Shown: positions 33,183 through 44,278, numbered from the stretch's first letter. The stretch is DNA of 64,000 nt from Nocardioides sp. 1609 (GCF_004522105.1 NZ_SPUJ01000001.1:62001-126000); one strand, 5' to 3'. The notes: generated from the sequence alone by a model not told the origin. Numbers and translations are program-made.

Positions 33183-33218
33183 CGAGGGTCGCGCGAGCGA
33201 AGCGAGTGCGAACCCTCG
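33183..33218 (+). terminator. hairpin after tatB
   Basis: CGAGGGTCGCGC (33183-33194) pairs with GTGCGAACCCTCG (33206-33218), loop GAGCGAAGCGA. Directly after the tatB stop. Confidence 0.6.
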
Positions 33219-33396
33219 TCGAAGGTGGTCGAGCGAGCGGCGCGGCTGAGGGACGAAGCCGCGACCCGCGTGTCGAGACCCCCTGACCCACCGAGGCCGA
33301 GCCACCACCGCCGGTCACCGTCGCCGCTGGGGCCTGTCGGCGCGCTGAATCCCGCTTGCTCAGCCGCCCTGGCGAGGCCGGCACCCTCGGGACCGG
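33219..33396. repeat. dispersed intergenic repeat, copy B, with GAGGGACGA-loop hairpin
   Basis: Spacer between convergent genes. GTGGTCGAGCGAGCGGCGCG is followed by hairpin CGCGGCT/AGCCGCG (33241-33263) with loop GAGGGACGA, then GTGTCGAGACC, CCCACCGAGGCCGAG and GTCGGCGCGCTG, the same blocks as copy A. No gene seen. Confidence 0.6.
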
Positions 33397-33930
33397 TCAG
33401 CGGCTCTGCACGGCCGCCAGGGCGGTGAAGGCCACCAACGTCACGTGCGGCGGCTCGCCGACGACGATCTCGACGAAGTCCTGACCGACCCGGCGCAGGG
33501 CGCCGTCGTGGCGGGCGCCGTCGAGCCGGTGCAGGACGCAGCGCTCCCCCGCGTCGGCGAGCCGACGCAGGGCGGATCCCAGGCCGAGCCGGGCGAGCGG
33601 TGACCAGGCGACCTGGGGCACCGCCCGGTCGGAGGCGCCGTCGACGGCGGCCACGGCCGCGAGCGGGAGGATCCAGTCGCCGGTCGGGCCGGCGACCAGG
33701 CACCAGTCGTGGGCGACCCGGTCGAGGCGTCCGGCGAGGACACCGAGTCCGGTGACGTGGAGGGTCACCTCGCGTCCGACCGAGGACATCAGGCGGGTCG
33801 CGAGCGGCACCTGCTGGTACTCGGCCCGGGACCGGTCGGCGAGCTCCGGCGCCCGCTCGGCGTCGTACATCGCCTCGGCCTGCTGCTCGAGGTCGTCGAG
33901 CACCCCGAAGAGATCGGCTTCCCACCCCAT
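33397..33930 (-). CDS. conserved hypothetical protein
   Basis: 177-residue soluble protein. The N-terminus has a short acidic helix (EADLFGVLDDLEQQAEAMY). The rest is beta-rich with TGLGVLAGRLDRVAHDWCLV and repeated short strands, suggesting a small barrel. I recognise it only as an actinobacterial conserved hypothetical. A TAGGGT hexamer six bases before the ATG suggests a leaderless message. Confidence 0.7.
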   Translation of the reverse strand: MGWEADLFGVLDDLEQQAEAMYDAERAPELADRSRAEYQQVPLATRLMSSVGREVTLHVTGLGVLAGRLDRVAHDWCLVAGPTGDWILPLAAVAAVDGASDRAVPQVAWSPLARLGLGSALRRLADAGERCVLHRLDGARHDGALRRVGQDFVEIVVGEPPHVTLVAFTALAAVQSR

Positions 33931-33936
33931 CGCCCG

Positions 33937-33942
33937 ACCCTA
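33937..33942 (-). promoter_or_regulatory. -10 hexamer TAGGGT before hypothetical gene
   Basis: Minus-strand TAGGGT ending six bases from the ATG at 33930. Confidence 0.45.
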
Positions 33943-33964
33943 GCCCGGGCCTGTGGAGGAACCC

Positions 33965-34012
33965 TTGACGACCGATGACAACAAGCGTTGAGTGATGCAA
34001 ACGAACGCAAAC
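33965..34012 (+). promoter_or_regulatory. promoter and GCAAAC direct repeats before LysM gene
   Basis: TTGACG (33965-33970), 17-base spacer, TTGAGT (33988-33993). Two GCAAAC copies start 10 bases apart (33997, 34007), just past the expected transcription start; possible regulator sites. The patch is much less GC-rich than its surroundings. Confidence 0.45.
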
Positions 34013-34027
34013 ACAGAGGTTCTCGGG

Positions 34028-34693
34028 ATGTCGCTAAGGGCGCTGCGCGGTGGGTTGGTGTGGGCGAGCATGGCGGCCCTCACGGCGGTGACCGCCGGCT
34101 GGGCCGCGGCCGGCGTCGACCTCGACGCCCGTCTCGACCTCGTCCTGGTCGACGTCGCCACGGTGGCGCTCGCGCTCTGTGCCGGCTGGGCGTGGGTGGT
34201 CACCACCGTCGTCCTGGCGCAGGTGCTCCGGGCCGGGGCGCGGCCGGGCCCGGCCCGACCGCTGCGGGGCGTCCCGGCGTGGGCGGCCCGCGCGGTCCTC
34301 GTCGCGTGCGGGCTCGCGGTGCTGACGGCGGCCCCCGGCCAGGCCTCCGACGGCGCCCACGCTCCGGCGCCGGCACCCGCGGCGCCGCCGTCCCTCGACG
34401 GGCTGCCGCTCCCCGACCGCCCCAGCGGACCCGCTCGCCCACCGGCCCCTCCTGCCGGACGGGCCGACCGGTCCGACCCGGCGCCCGCGGCCGGACGAGT
34501 CGTCGTCCGGCCGGGCGACAGCCTGTGGTCGATCGCGAGATCGCGGATCGCCCCCGCAGCAGCCGACGACGCCGCCGTCGCCCGCGCCACCGCCGCCCTG
34601 TACGCGGCCAACCGGGACGCCGTCGGACCCGACCCCGACCTGATCCATCCCGGCCTGCACCTCCGGGCGCCCGAGCGGCGTCCGGACCACTGA
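34028..34693 (+). CDS. membrane protein with C-terminal LysM domain
   Basis: 221 residues. Two or three N-terminal hydrophobic helices, a Pro/Ala-rich linker, and from about residue 158 a LysM-type peptidoglycan-binding domain (VVVRPGDSLWSIARSRI). It probably links membrane and wall. ATG 34028 is chosen because AGAGG lies eight bases before it; the GTG at 33992 is inside the promoter. It leads into the Rv3235-like gene 12 bases on. Confidence 0.8.
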   Translation: MSLRALRGGLVWASMAALTAVTAGWAAAGVDLDARLDLVLVDVATVALALCAGWAWVVTTVVLAQVLRAGARPGPARPLRGVPAWAARAVLVACGLAVLTAAPGQASDGAHAPAPAPAAPPSLDGLPLPDRPSGPARPPAPPAGRADRSDPAPAAGRVVVRPGDSLWSIARSRIAPAAADDAAVARATAALYAANRDAVGPDPDLIHPGLHLRAPERRPDH

Positions 34694-34705
34694 GAGGAGA
34701 CCACC

Positions 34706-35203
34706 GTGGCGACGACCCGTCACCGCACCAGTCCGTTCCACGACAACGTGGTGCCCCTCCGGGTGCCGGCGCCCCTCACGGCGGTGCAGGGCACGCTGGC
34801 CCTGGACCTGCAGCCGCGGCTGGACCCGCCCGCCGTGCCCGGACCGGACCTGCGCCGACGCCGTGACGTCGACCGGTGGGCGCACCGCTTCGCCCAGGCC
34901 GCCGTCGAGATCGTCGGCGGCGACCGCCCGGCCAGCCAGCTGCTGCGGTGGACCAGCCGCGAGGTGCAGCAGGACCTCGAGCGTCGCGCGATGCTCGTGG
35001 CCCGCGCCGGCGGGCACACTCCTGGGGTCGCCCGGGTGCAACCGGTGCGGCCCCGGGTGCAGTCGGTGCACAGCTGCTTCACCGCGGTCGACGTGGCCGA
35101 GGTGGGCGTGCACGTGCGCTACGGCGAGCGCTCGCGCGCGGTCGCCGCGCGCTTCGAGCGGCGGGGCGACCGCTGGCTCTGCACCGCCCTGGAGTTCGCG
35201 TGA
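34706..35203 (+). CDS. Rv3235 family protein
   Basis: 165 residues from a GTG. After a Pro-rich N-terminus, the family core spans about residues 50-165 with WAHRFAQAAVEIVGGDRPASQ, VHSCFTAVDVAEVGV and the ending DRWLCTALEFA. Actinobacterial family often beside secA; function unknown. Cytoplasmic. Follows the LysM gene in a likely two-gene operon and converges on secA. Confidence 0.8.
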   Translation: MATTRHRTSPFHDNVVPLRVPAPLTAVQGTLALDLQPRLDPPAVPGPDLRRRRDVDRWAHRFAQAAVEIVGGDRPASQLLRWTSREVQQDLERRAMLVARAGGHTPGVARVQPVRPRVQSVHSCFTAVDVAEVGVHVRYGERSRAVAARFERRGDRWLCTALEFA

Positions 35204-35207
35204 CGAC

Positions 35208-35279
35208 GCTGCCCGAGGCACGAGGGCAGCCTCGTCGGAGGTCGTCGAGCAAGCGGCACGACCGAGGAACGAGGTCGTG
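35208..35279. repeat. two GAGGNRCGA-loop hairpins (copy D)
   Basis: GCTGCCC/GGGCAGC around GAGGCACGA (35208-35230) and CACGACC/GGTCGTG around GAGGAACGA (35257-35279), joined by a GTCGTCGAGCAAGCGGC block similar to copies A and B. Confidence 0.65.
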
Positions 35280-35305
35280 ACCCGCGTGACGAGACGCTAC
35301 GAGGT

Positions 35306-35342
35306 CGACGGCTACCCGACCTGGGGGGTCGGGTAGCCGTCG
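35306..35342. terminator. 16-bp perfect hairpin
   Basis: CGACGGCTACCCGACC with its exact complement, loop TGGGG. Between convergent Rv3235-like gene and secA; may serve both. Confidence 0.7.
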
Positions 35343-35414
35343 CCGCCAGGTGTCGTCGGCGCTCGCGGACGCTCGCTCGCTCGACCTCGAGGGCCGGCGT
35401 TGGCTGCCCGCGAA

Positions 35415-35457
35415 CGTCGACGGCCACCGGACCCGGTGGGTCTGGTGGCCGTCGACG
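35415..35457. terminator. 20-bp hairpin downstream of secA
   Basis: Arms 35415-35434 and 35438-35457 pair over 20 positions with one G-T pair, loop GGT, ten bases past the secA stop. Core sequence resembles the hairpin at 35306. Confidence 0.72.
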
Positions 35458-35466
35458 ACGTACGGG

Positions 35467-38319
<2,853 letters not shown>

Positions 38320-38403
38320 GTCGGTGGACTCCTGGAGCTCGGGGGTGCGCGTGCGTCGGCACGGCCGTCGACCATCCTAACGATCGGGGCCAGCACCCCG
38401 TTC

Positions 38404-38421
38404 CGCGGTGCCGCGGTGCCG
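38404..38421. repeat. short GCGGTGCC tandem repeat
   Basis: GTGCCGCG-type units repeat about two and a half times between secA and the glycosylase gene. Only simple-sequence repetition is visible. Confidence 0.4.
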
Positions 38422-38423
38422 CG

Positions 38424-39626
38424 TCACAGGTGGGTGAGGAGCTCGGGAGCGAGGTCTCCCCCGCCGTCGAGGACGACGTCGCCGAGGCCCAGCCACCCGG
38501 CGATCCGGTGCAGCTCCGCGGCCAGCTCGGCGGCGGTGTCGTCGGGCGCGCCGTCCTCGGCGTGGGCGCCCTTGACCAGCAGCCGGCCGGTGGCGCGGTC
38601 GGCCTTGAGGTCGACCCGGCCGACGAGCTCGTCACGGAGCAGGAACGGCAGCACGTAGTAGCCGTAGACCCGCTTCTCGGCCGGGGTGTAGATCTCGATG
38701 CGGTAGTGGAAGTCGAAGAGCTGCTCGGTGCGCTCGCGCTCCCACACCACCGGGTCGAACGGGCTGAGCAGGGCCCGGGCGCCGATCGCCCGCGGACGAC
38801 GGGCGTCCCGGTGGAGGTAGGCCGGACGCTTCCAGCCCTCGATCGTCACCGGCTCGAGCTCACCGGCCTCGACCATGACCGCCACGGCGCGCGCGGTGTC
38901 GTCGGTGCTCATCCGGTAGTAGTCGGCCAGGCAGCGCACCGTCGCGACGCCGTGGGACAGCGCGGCGCGGCGCACCAGCGCGAGGTGCTGCTCCGCGGTC
39001 GTCAGGTCGGGCGCGGCGAGGACGGCGTCGGGCAGCACCCGCTCGGGCAGGTCGTGGAGCACCTCGAACTGCTTGGTGCGCCCGGCGATCGCGACGACGC
39101 CGGCGGAGCACAGGTAGTCGAGCATCCGCCGGGTGCTCGACCAGTTCCAGCCCCAGTTGTCCTTGCTGCGCGGCAGCCCGTCGTCGAGGTCGCGCGCGGT
39201 GCACGCACCCCGCTCGGCGAGCTCGGCGAGCAGCCGGGCCTCCAGGGCGTCGTCCTCGGCGACGAAGGACCACTTGCCACGACGCTCGCGGTGGTGGTCG
39301 CGCCGGTGGGCCATCGCCGGCCACAGCTCGACGGGCATGAACGCCTGCACGTGCGCCCAGTACTCCACGAGGCGCCGCTCCCGGCGCCCGGACGACGCCC
39401 GCTCGAGCAGGGACCGGTCGTAGGGCCCCATCCGCGAGTACAGCGGCATGTAGTGCGCCCGCGCCAGCACGTTGACCGAGTCGACCTGCAGCACGCCGGT
39501 GCGGTCGAGGGTGCGCGCGAGGGTGCGCATCGTGGGCGGGTCGTGCGGCTTGTCGAGGAATCCCTGCGCCGCCAGCGCGATCCGCCGCGCCTGGGCCCGC
39601 GAGAGCGACTGCGGTCGTGGGGTCAC
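38424..39626 (-). CDS. winged-helix DNA glycosylase, YcaQ/AlkZ-like (HTH_42)
   Basis: 400 residues. Family members excise damaged bases and unhook interstrand crosslinks. Seen: GVLQVDSVNVLARAHYMPLY with the catalytic Gln-x-Asp motif, LVEYWAHVQAFMP, and three predicted winged-helix segments, including SHGVATVRCLADYYRM. Length is normal. Start is the ATG-equivalent GTG at 39626. It stands 104 bases upstream of the secA start, same strand. The exact lesion is unknown. Confidence 0.85.
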   Translation of the reverse strand: MTPRPQSLSRAQARRIALAAQGFLDKPHDPPTMRTLARTLDRTGVLQVDSVNVLARAHYMPLYSRMGPYDRSLLERASSGRRERRLVEYWAHVQAFMPVELWPAMAHRRDHHRERRGKWSFVAEDDALEARLLAELAERGACTARDLDDGLPRSKDNWGWNWSSTRRMLDYLCSAGVVAIAGRTKQFEVLHDLPERVLPDAVLAAPDLTTAEQHLALVRRAALSHGVATVRCLADYYRMSTDDTARAVAVMVEAGELEPVTIEGWKRPAYLHRDARRPRAIGARALLSPFDPVVWERERTEQLFDFHYRIEIYTPAEKRVYGYYVLPFLLRDELVGRVDLKADRATGRLLVKGAHAEDGAPDDTAAELAAELHRIAGWLGLGDVVLDGGGDLAPELLTHL

Positions 39627-39733
39627 GGCACCGTTCTACCGGACGCCGGGGACAGTCCCCCCGAGCACGGCCGCACGACCGAGCGCGAGCCCACCACCGG
39701 AGGTCGAGCGCCGTCGAAACCACCGGCCTCCAG

Positions 39734-40426
39734 CTACGGGAGCTCGAGGAGGTTCTCGCGGACGGCGTACATGACGGCCTCCATGCGGGAGTGGAGCTGG
39801 AGCTTCTCGAGCATGTTGCGCACGTGGTTCTTGACGGTGTTCTCGCTGATGAACAGCCGCGCCGCGATCTCCTTGTTGCTGTGGCCCTGGGCCACGAGCC
39901 GCAGGACGTCGAGCTCCCGCTCGGTCAGGCGCAGCGCCGGACCGGTCTCCCGCTCGGGGCGCGACATCTGCTTGAACTCGTCGATCAGCTTGATCGCCAT
40001 CGACGGGCTGATCAGTGACTGGCCGTCGGCGACGACGCGGATCGCCTGGGCGACCTCCTCGATGGAGGAGTCCTTGAGCAGGTAGCCCGAGGCGCCGCTC
40101 TTGACGGCCTCGTAGAGGTCGGCCTCCTCGTCGGAGACGGTGAGCATGATGATCTTGGCGGTCGGGACCGACTCCTTGATCGCGCGGCACGCCTCGATGC
40201 CGGAGCGCTTCGGCATCCGCACGTCGAGCAGGACGACGTCGGGTGCGGCCGTCTCGGCGAGCTGCGTGCCCTCGACGCCGTCACCGGCCTCGCCGACGAC
40301 CTCGAGGCCCGGCTCGACGGCCAGGAGCATCGTCAGCCCCCGGCGGAAGAGCTGTTGGTCGTCGACGACCAGCACCCGGATCGGCTCGCGATCGGCCGCT
40401 GCCCCTGTCCCCACGACGTCCGCCAC
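39734..40426 (-). CDS. NarL/LuxR-family response regulator
   Basis: 230 residues. Receiver domain (about 15-130) with the acidic pair VVDDQQLF and phospho-acceptor Asp in VVLLDVRMPKRSG, then a LuxR helix-turn-helix (LTERELDVLRLVAQGHSNKE, ENTVKNHVRNMLEKL) near the C-terminus. No sensor kinase gene is adjacent, so it is an orphan here. GTG 40426 has GATGAT six bases upstream and a CTGACG -35 candidate at 40457-40462. An 11-bp repeat array lies upstream and probably controls it. Confidence 0.9.
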   Translation of the reverse strand: MADVVGTGAAADREPIRVLVVDDQQLFRRGLTMLLAVEPGLEVVGEAGDGVEGTQLAETAAPDVVLLDVRMPKRSGIEACRAIKESVPTAKIIMLTVSDEEADLYEAVKSGASGYLLKDSSIEEVAQAIRVVADGQSLISPSMAIKLIDEFKQMSRPERETGPALRLTERELDVLRLVAQGHSNKEIAARLFISENTVKNHVRNMLEKLQLHSRMEAVMYAVRENLLELP

Positions 40427-40494
40427 CCCCGGATCATCGCACGGCGACGGTCAGGTCGTCAGCGCTTCCCGCCGCGCGTCGACGCCCCACCGGC

Positions 40495-40570
40495 GGACAG
40501 GTGTCGGGCGGCTGGGCGGACAGCAGGCGGACAGGAGAGGGACAGCAGACGGACAGCATGTGGACAGGGT
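40495..40570. promoter_or_regulatory. phased GGACAG array (11-bp tandem repeat) upstream of response regulator
   Basis: GGACAG occurs at 40495, 40518, 40529, 40540, 40551 and 40562. The last five are exactly 11 bases apart (units of consensus GCGGACAGCAG over 40516-40570); the first is 23 away, two turns. Lies 69-144 bases before the GTG start, a typical activator position. Confidence 0.6.
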
Positions 40571-40601
40571 CCGGCGGCCGGCGACCGGCCGGCCGCCGGA
40601 C
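40569..40601 (-). terminator. hpf terminator hairpin
   Basis: GTCCGGCGGCCGG (40569-40581) pairs exactly with CCGGCCGCCGGAC (40589-40601), five bases past the hpf stop. Confidence 0.65.
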
Positions 40602-40605
40602 GGGC

Positions 40606-41232
40606 TCAGGACTCCAGGTCCAGCGAGATCACGCCGTAGTCGTAGCCGCGCCGGCGGTAGACGACGGCCGGTCGCTCGCTCTCCTTGTCGACGAAGAGGT
40701 AGAAGTCGTGGCCGACCAGCTCCATCTCGTACATGGCCTGGTCGAGCGTCATCGGGGTCGCGGGGTGGGTCTTCTCACGGACGACGAGGGGCCCGTCGCC
40801 GGTGACGTCGATCGGTCCGACCGAGCGGTCCTGGGTGTCGTCGGCGGCGCCGTCGTCGGCGGGGTCGGTGAGGTCGGGCACGACGTCGGCGAGGGCCTGC
40901 CCGACCGAGACCGGTGCCCGACGGCCGCGGTGCACGCGACGCCGGTCGGCGGCGCGGCGCATCTGCGAGGCCATCTTGTCCAGGGCCAGGTCGAGCGCAC
41001 CCATCTGGTGGTCGGCGGCCGCCTCGGCGCGGACCACGGGGCCCTTGGAGAACGCGGTGAGCTCGACGTGGATGGACTTGTCGTGCTGGCGGGGGTTGGG
41101 CTCGCACTCCACCTCGACGTGGACCCGGATGATCCGGTGGTCGTGCTTCTCGAGCTTCTCGAGCTTCTCGGCGCAGTGCCCCCGAAATGCGTCGGTGATC
41201 TCGCAGTGTCGACCGGTGACGACAACATCCAT
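40606..41232 (-). CDS. hpf: long-form ribosome hibernation promoting factor
   Basis: 208 residues from the ATG at 41232 with GGGAGG six bases upstream. The N-terminal domain (about 1-105: MDVVVTGRHCEITDAFRGHC, HVEVECEPNPRQHDKSIHVE in parts) binds the 30S A/P sites. A linker leads to the C-terminal dimerisation domain (about 150-208: TLDQAMYEMELVGHDFYLFV, YRRRGYDYGVISLD). Long HPF dimerises 70S ribosomes into inactive 100S particles in stress or stationary phase. Confidence 0.93.
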   Translation of the reverse strand: MDVVVTGRHCEITDAFRGHCAEKLEKLEKHDHRIIRVHVEVECEPNPRQHDKSIHVELTAFSKGPVVRAEAAADHQMGALDLALDKMASQMRRAADRRRVHRGRRAPVSVGQALADVVPDLTDPADDGAADDTQDRSVGPIDVTGDGPLVVREKTHPATPMTLDQAMYEMELVGHDFYLFVDKESERPAVVYRRRGYDYGVISLDLES

Positions 41233-41623
41233 GGTGAACCTCCCGCTAGCAGCTGGTTTCTCAGGGTGCGACAGCTGACGCTGTCGGTACAGCTGGAGTC
41301 CGTCCGGCCGACCTGGTCTTCGACCCCACAACCGCCTGCTGAGACGTTCGCAGCTTCTCTGCCACTACTGGCCTTCTCCCGACGCCCGCGCCGGCGGACC
41401 GGCGTGGGCTGACCGCATGTGACGGCCGGGACGGGGCAGGACTTACCTCTAAGCCGCACCGTGATCCTCGTGCCCCCGCCGGGGCGGGGGTGTGCACGGC
41501 GCCAGGGGCACCGGGCACCGAGTTACGTGGGCCGTTTCGCCTGCGACTGGCATCGGCTAGCCGTGCGGGGTGGACACCCCGGACGACGCAACCACGGACC
41601 CGGACGGACTCCATACACAGACG
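41233..41623. promoter_or_regulatory. 391-base leader/promoter region of hpf and comF terminator
   Basis: No gene seen. Contains a CGACAGC-TGAC-GCTGTCG hairpin (41269-41286) near the hpf start and a CCCCCGCC/GGCGGGGG hairpin (41473-41490) suited to ending comF. The length suggests regulated hpf transcription or a long leader. No known riboswitch recognised. Confidence 0.45.
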
Positions 41624-42373
41624 TTAGTGGGTGGCCACACCCGGTGGAACATCCGGTGGCTGTGAAGGCGCTGAGGACGGGGCGGCGCGCCGCGGCGTGG
41701 CGGCCACGCACGCGATCCCGGCGATGACCACCCCGACCGCCTCGAGGGCGCGCTGGGCCTCCCGCGCGGTGCTGCCGGTGGTGAGGACGTCGTCGCAGAC
41801 GACCACGTGCGCCGGCGTGCCGCGCCGGGCCAGCGCGCGCAGCGGGCCGGGGCGGCAGGCCATGGACCCGGCGAGGTTGGCGCGCCGGTGCTCGAGGTCG
41901 AGGCCGGCCTGGTCGACGACGCCGACCCGCGAGCGCAGCAGCGGGACGACGTCCGCGCCGAGGTGCCGGGCGGCCCGGACGACGACGGCCCGGGTCGGGT
42001 CGTGCCCGCGGGCCCGGACGGCGCCCGCCCGCGACGGCACCGGGACCAGCACGACCGGGGCCGGGCCGAGCGTCCTGAGCCGGTCGCCGAGGAGGGCGGC
42101 CACCGCTTGCGCCAGGAGTCGTCCGAGCACCGGCGTGAGCGCGAGCAGGCGGCGCTCCTTGTGTCCTGCGACGACCTCGCGCACGACGTCCTCGTAGCGG
42201 GCGGCGGCGTACGCCGGCGCCAGGCCGGCCGGCGGGGGCGACGGCGCGCACGGCACCGCTCCGGCGGGCAGCCCCGCGAGGCACGCCGGGCACAGCACCC
42301 GGCCGGGTCGGCCGCACCCGACGCAGGTGCCGCCGAGCAGCAGGTCGAGGGTGGCGTCGCGCAGCCCGATCAC
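41624..42373 (-). CDS. comF: ComF family phosphoribosyltransferase-like protein
   Basis: 249 residues. An N-terminal zinc ribbon (GGTCVGCGRPGRVLCPACLAG) precedes a type I phosphoribosyltransferase fold with the PRPP loop VVVCDDVLTTGSTAREA and the RGHDPTRAV segment. ComF aids DNA uptake in competent bacteria; in Actinobacteria its job is unclear, possibly nucleotide or DNA metabolism. The C-terminus is Pro/Ser rich. Conserved position between lpqB and hpf. Confidence 0.87.
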   Translation of the reverse strand: MIGLRDATLDLLLGGTCVGCGRPGRVLCPACLAGLPAGAVPCAPSPPPAGLAPAYAAARYEDVVREVVAGHKERRLLALTPVLGRLLAQAVAALLGDRLRTLGPAPVVLVPVPSRAGAVRARGHDPTRAVVVRAARHLGADVVPLLRSRVGVVDQAGLDLEHRRANLAGSMACRPGPLRALARRGTPAHVVVCDDVLTTGSTAREAQRALEAVGVVIAGIACVAATPRRAAPSSAPSQPPDVPPGVATH

Positions 42374-42463
42374 CCGGTCATCGCACCAGCCCGGCCCGTC
42401 GGTCCGCCACCGGCGGGCGGGGACCTGTGGACGGGCCGGGGTGACCCGCGCGCCGCGCGCGGT

Positions 42464-44278
42464 TCAGCCGGCGTAGCCGATGCCGGTCGCGGGGTCGCCC
42501 ACGAAGCCGTAGGTGCTGCGGTCGCTGAGGTCGATCAGCCCGCTCCGGGTGAGCCCGTAGATGGGCAGGCCCGTCACGGGGGTGCCCGCCAGCCCGAGCA
42601 CCCGGTCGGTGAGGGGGCCCGCGAGCGGCTCGGAGCTGGCCGGCGACCCGTCGACGCTGACCACCCGGACGTCGTAGATGGCGCCCGGGTCGAGCGGGCT
42701 CAGCAGCGCGATCGTGGTCGGCGAGGTCCAGGCGATGTCACGGATCCGGATGCCGGAGCCCGACTCGACCGCGATCTGCTCGGTCCGGGCGACTCCGTCG
42801 AGGGCGCCGCGGTCGTCGACCTCGATCCGGCCGATCCGCAGCTCGTCGCCGGCCGGCTCGCGCACGACCGCGACGAACCGGGTGGCGTCGCGGGACACCA
42901 GGAACGACCGGACGTCGCGGTCGCTGACACCGGGCACGTCCAGGCGCCGGGCCCGGCCGTTGCTGACGACCCGGACGACGGCGCCGCGGCTCGTGCGGTC
43001 GACGGTCCAGATCCGTCCGGCGAAGTCCCAGGTCGGGCGCAGCAGGTCGGTGCCGCGCAGGGGACGACGCACCGGGACCGCCACACCCTCCTCGGGCTCG
43101 ACGATCGGCGCGACGACCAGCAGGCTGCCCCCGGCGGTGACCCCGGCGGCGGCGTCGCCGGCGATGTCGACCGTGGCGCTCTCGATCGCGAGCTGGCCGG
43201 TGCCGAACGGGCCGACCACCGGGACCAGCTCGTTGCCGTCGCGCTCGGCCAGGGCCCCGTTGCGGATCCCGAAGAGCCCGTCGGTCGCCGGCGACCCGGC
43301 GGGGTCGAACCGGTCGGCGTCGCTGACGCGGTACTCCTCCTGACCACCGGGACCGGCCAGGACCAGGTCGTTGAGGGTCACCCGCACCGCGTCGATCGTC
43401 GGGTCCTGGCGCAGCGTCCAGGCGAGCTGGGCGAGCATCCGCTCGACCGACTCCCCCGTCTGGACGCCGGCCTCCCCGACGAGCGGCACCGTCGCGACGC
43501 CGTCGGCGGAGACCGGGACGGAGACCTCGACCCGTAGGCCGGGGGGCACGAAGGACCGCATCACCCGCCGCTGGTCGGGACCGGGACCGGCCAGCAGCCG
43601 CGCGATGATCGTCGAGGTCAGCTGCTCGCCCCGGGGCACGTAGATCGGCTCCGGCACCAGGATCCGGCCGCTCGGGTCGAAGTAGTACAGCGAGGCCACC
43701 TGGAAGCGCTGGGCGAACCACGAGTCGGGCACCACCAGCGCGTCCGGCGGGTCGAGGATCCGGTACTGGCCGTCCTCGATGGTCAGGTCGAGGGCCAGCT
43801 CCTGCTCCTCCGGGGGCAGCCGGCCGGCCCAGACGCCGTCGCGGCCGATCCGCTCGGCGTCGTTGAGGGTGAGGGTGAAGCGCAGGTTGTCCTCGCGCGG
43901 CAGCGGCTGCCCGACGTAGGTGATGGTCGCGGCGCCGGGGTCCCACTCCCCGGCGGCCGAGGTGGCGAGGTACTGCTGGACCACCTCGGTGTCGGTCGGC
44001 CAGGCGGTCATCGCCTTGAGGAAGCCAAGGACGATCTCGTCGGGGGTGGCGTCGGCGACGGGCGGGACGGCGTTCACCTCGTCGGGCTCGCGCTCGTTGA
44101 CCTGGGACTCGGTGCCGGCCTCGACCACGGGACCCGAGTCGGGCAGGCCGGTGCACGCCGTCACGGGCAGGAGGCACACCAGCGCGAGCAGCACGGCCGG
44201 CCACCGCCTGGAGGGGCGCCGGGAGGGGCGCCGGGAGGGGCGCCGGGAGGGACGCCGGGAGGGACGCCGGGGGCTCAT
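42464..44278 (-). CDS. lpqB: lipoprotein LpqB, MtrAB-associated
   Basis: 604 residues. A signal peptide with an unusual N-region of five RRPS repeats ends in lipobox LLPVTACTG (Cys near residue 42). A GerMN-like domain (about 180-320: LLAGPGPDQRRVMRSFVPPG) precedes a beta-propeller-like C-terminus. LpqB modulates MtrB signalling and cell-wall homeostasis. Its ATG overlaps the mtrB stop (ATGA), giving translational coupling. Confidence 0.92.
   Translation of the reverse strand: MSPRRPSRRPSRRPSRRPSRRPSRRWPAVLLALVCLLPVTACTGLPDSGPVVEAGTESQVNEREPDEVNAVPPVADATPDEIVLGFLKAMTAWPTDTEVVQQYLATSAAGEWDPGAATITYVGQPLPREDNLRFTLTLNDAERIGRDGVWAGRLPPEEQELALDLTIEDGQYRILDPPDALVVPDSWFAQRFQVASLYYFDPSGRILVPEPIYVPRGEQLTSTIIARLLAGPGPDQRRVMRSFVPPGLRVEVSVPVSADGVATVPLVGEAGVQTGESVERMLAQLAWTLRQDPTIDAVRVTLNDLVLAGPGGQEEYRVSDADRFDPAGSPATDGLFGIRNGALAERDGNELVPVVGPFGTGQLAIESATVDIAGDAAAGVTAGGSLLVVAPIVEPEEGVAVPVRRPLRGTDLLRPTWDFAGRIWTVDRTSRGAVVRVVSNGRARRLDVPGVSDRDVRSFLVSRDATRFVAVVREPAGDELRIGRIEVDDRGALDGVARTEQIAVESGSGIRIRDIAWTSPTTIALLSPLDPGAIYDVRVVSVDGSPASSEPLAGPLTDRVLGLAGTPVTGLPIYGLTRSGLIDLSDRSTYGFVGDPATGIGYAG
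44211..44270 (-). repeat. 12-bp tandem repeat, five copies, in lpqB signal sequence
   Basis: Units GAGGGGCGCCGG/GAGGGACGCCGG at 44211, 44223, 44235, 44247 and 44259 encode the Pro-Ser-Arg-Arg repeats. Confidence 0.85.

Noticed and set aside
41233-41623. Possible known riboswitch in the hpf leader
   Set aside because: No match to c-di-AMP, cobalamin or other aptamer cores that I can recognise.
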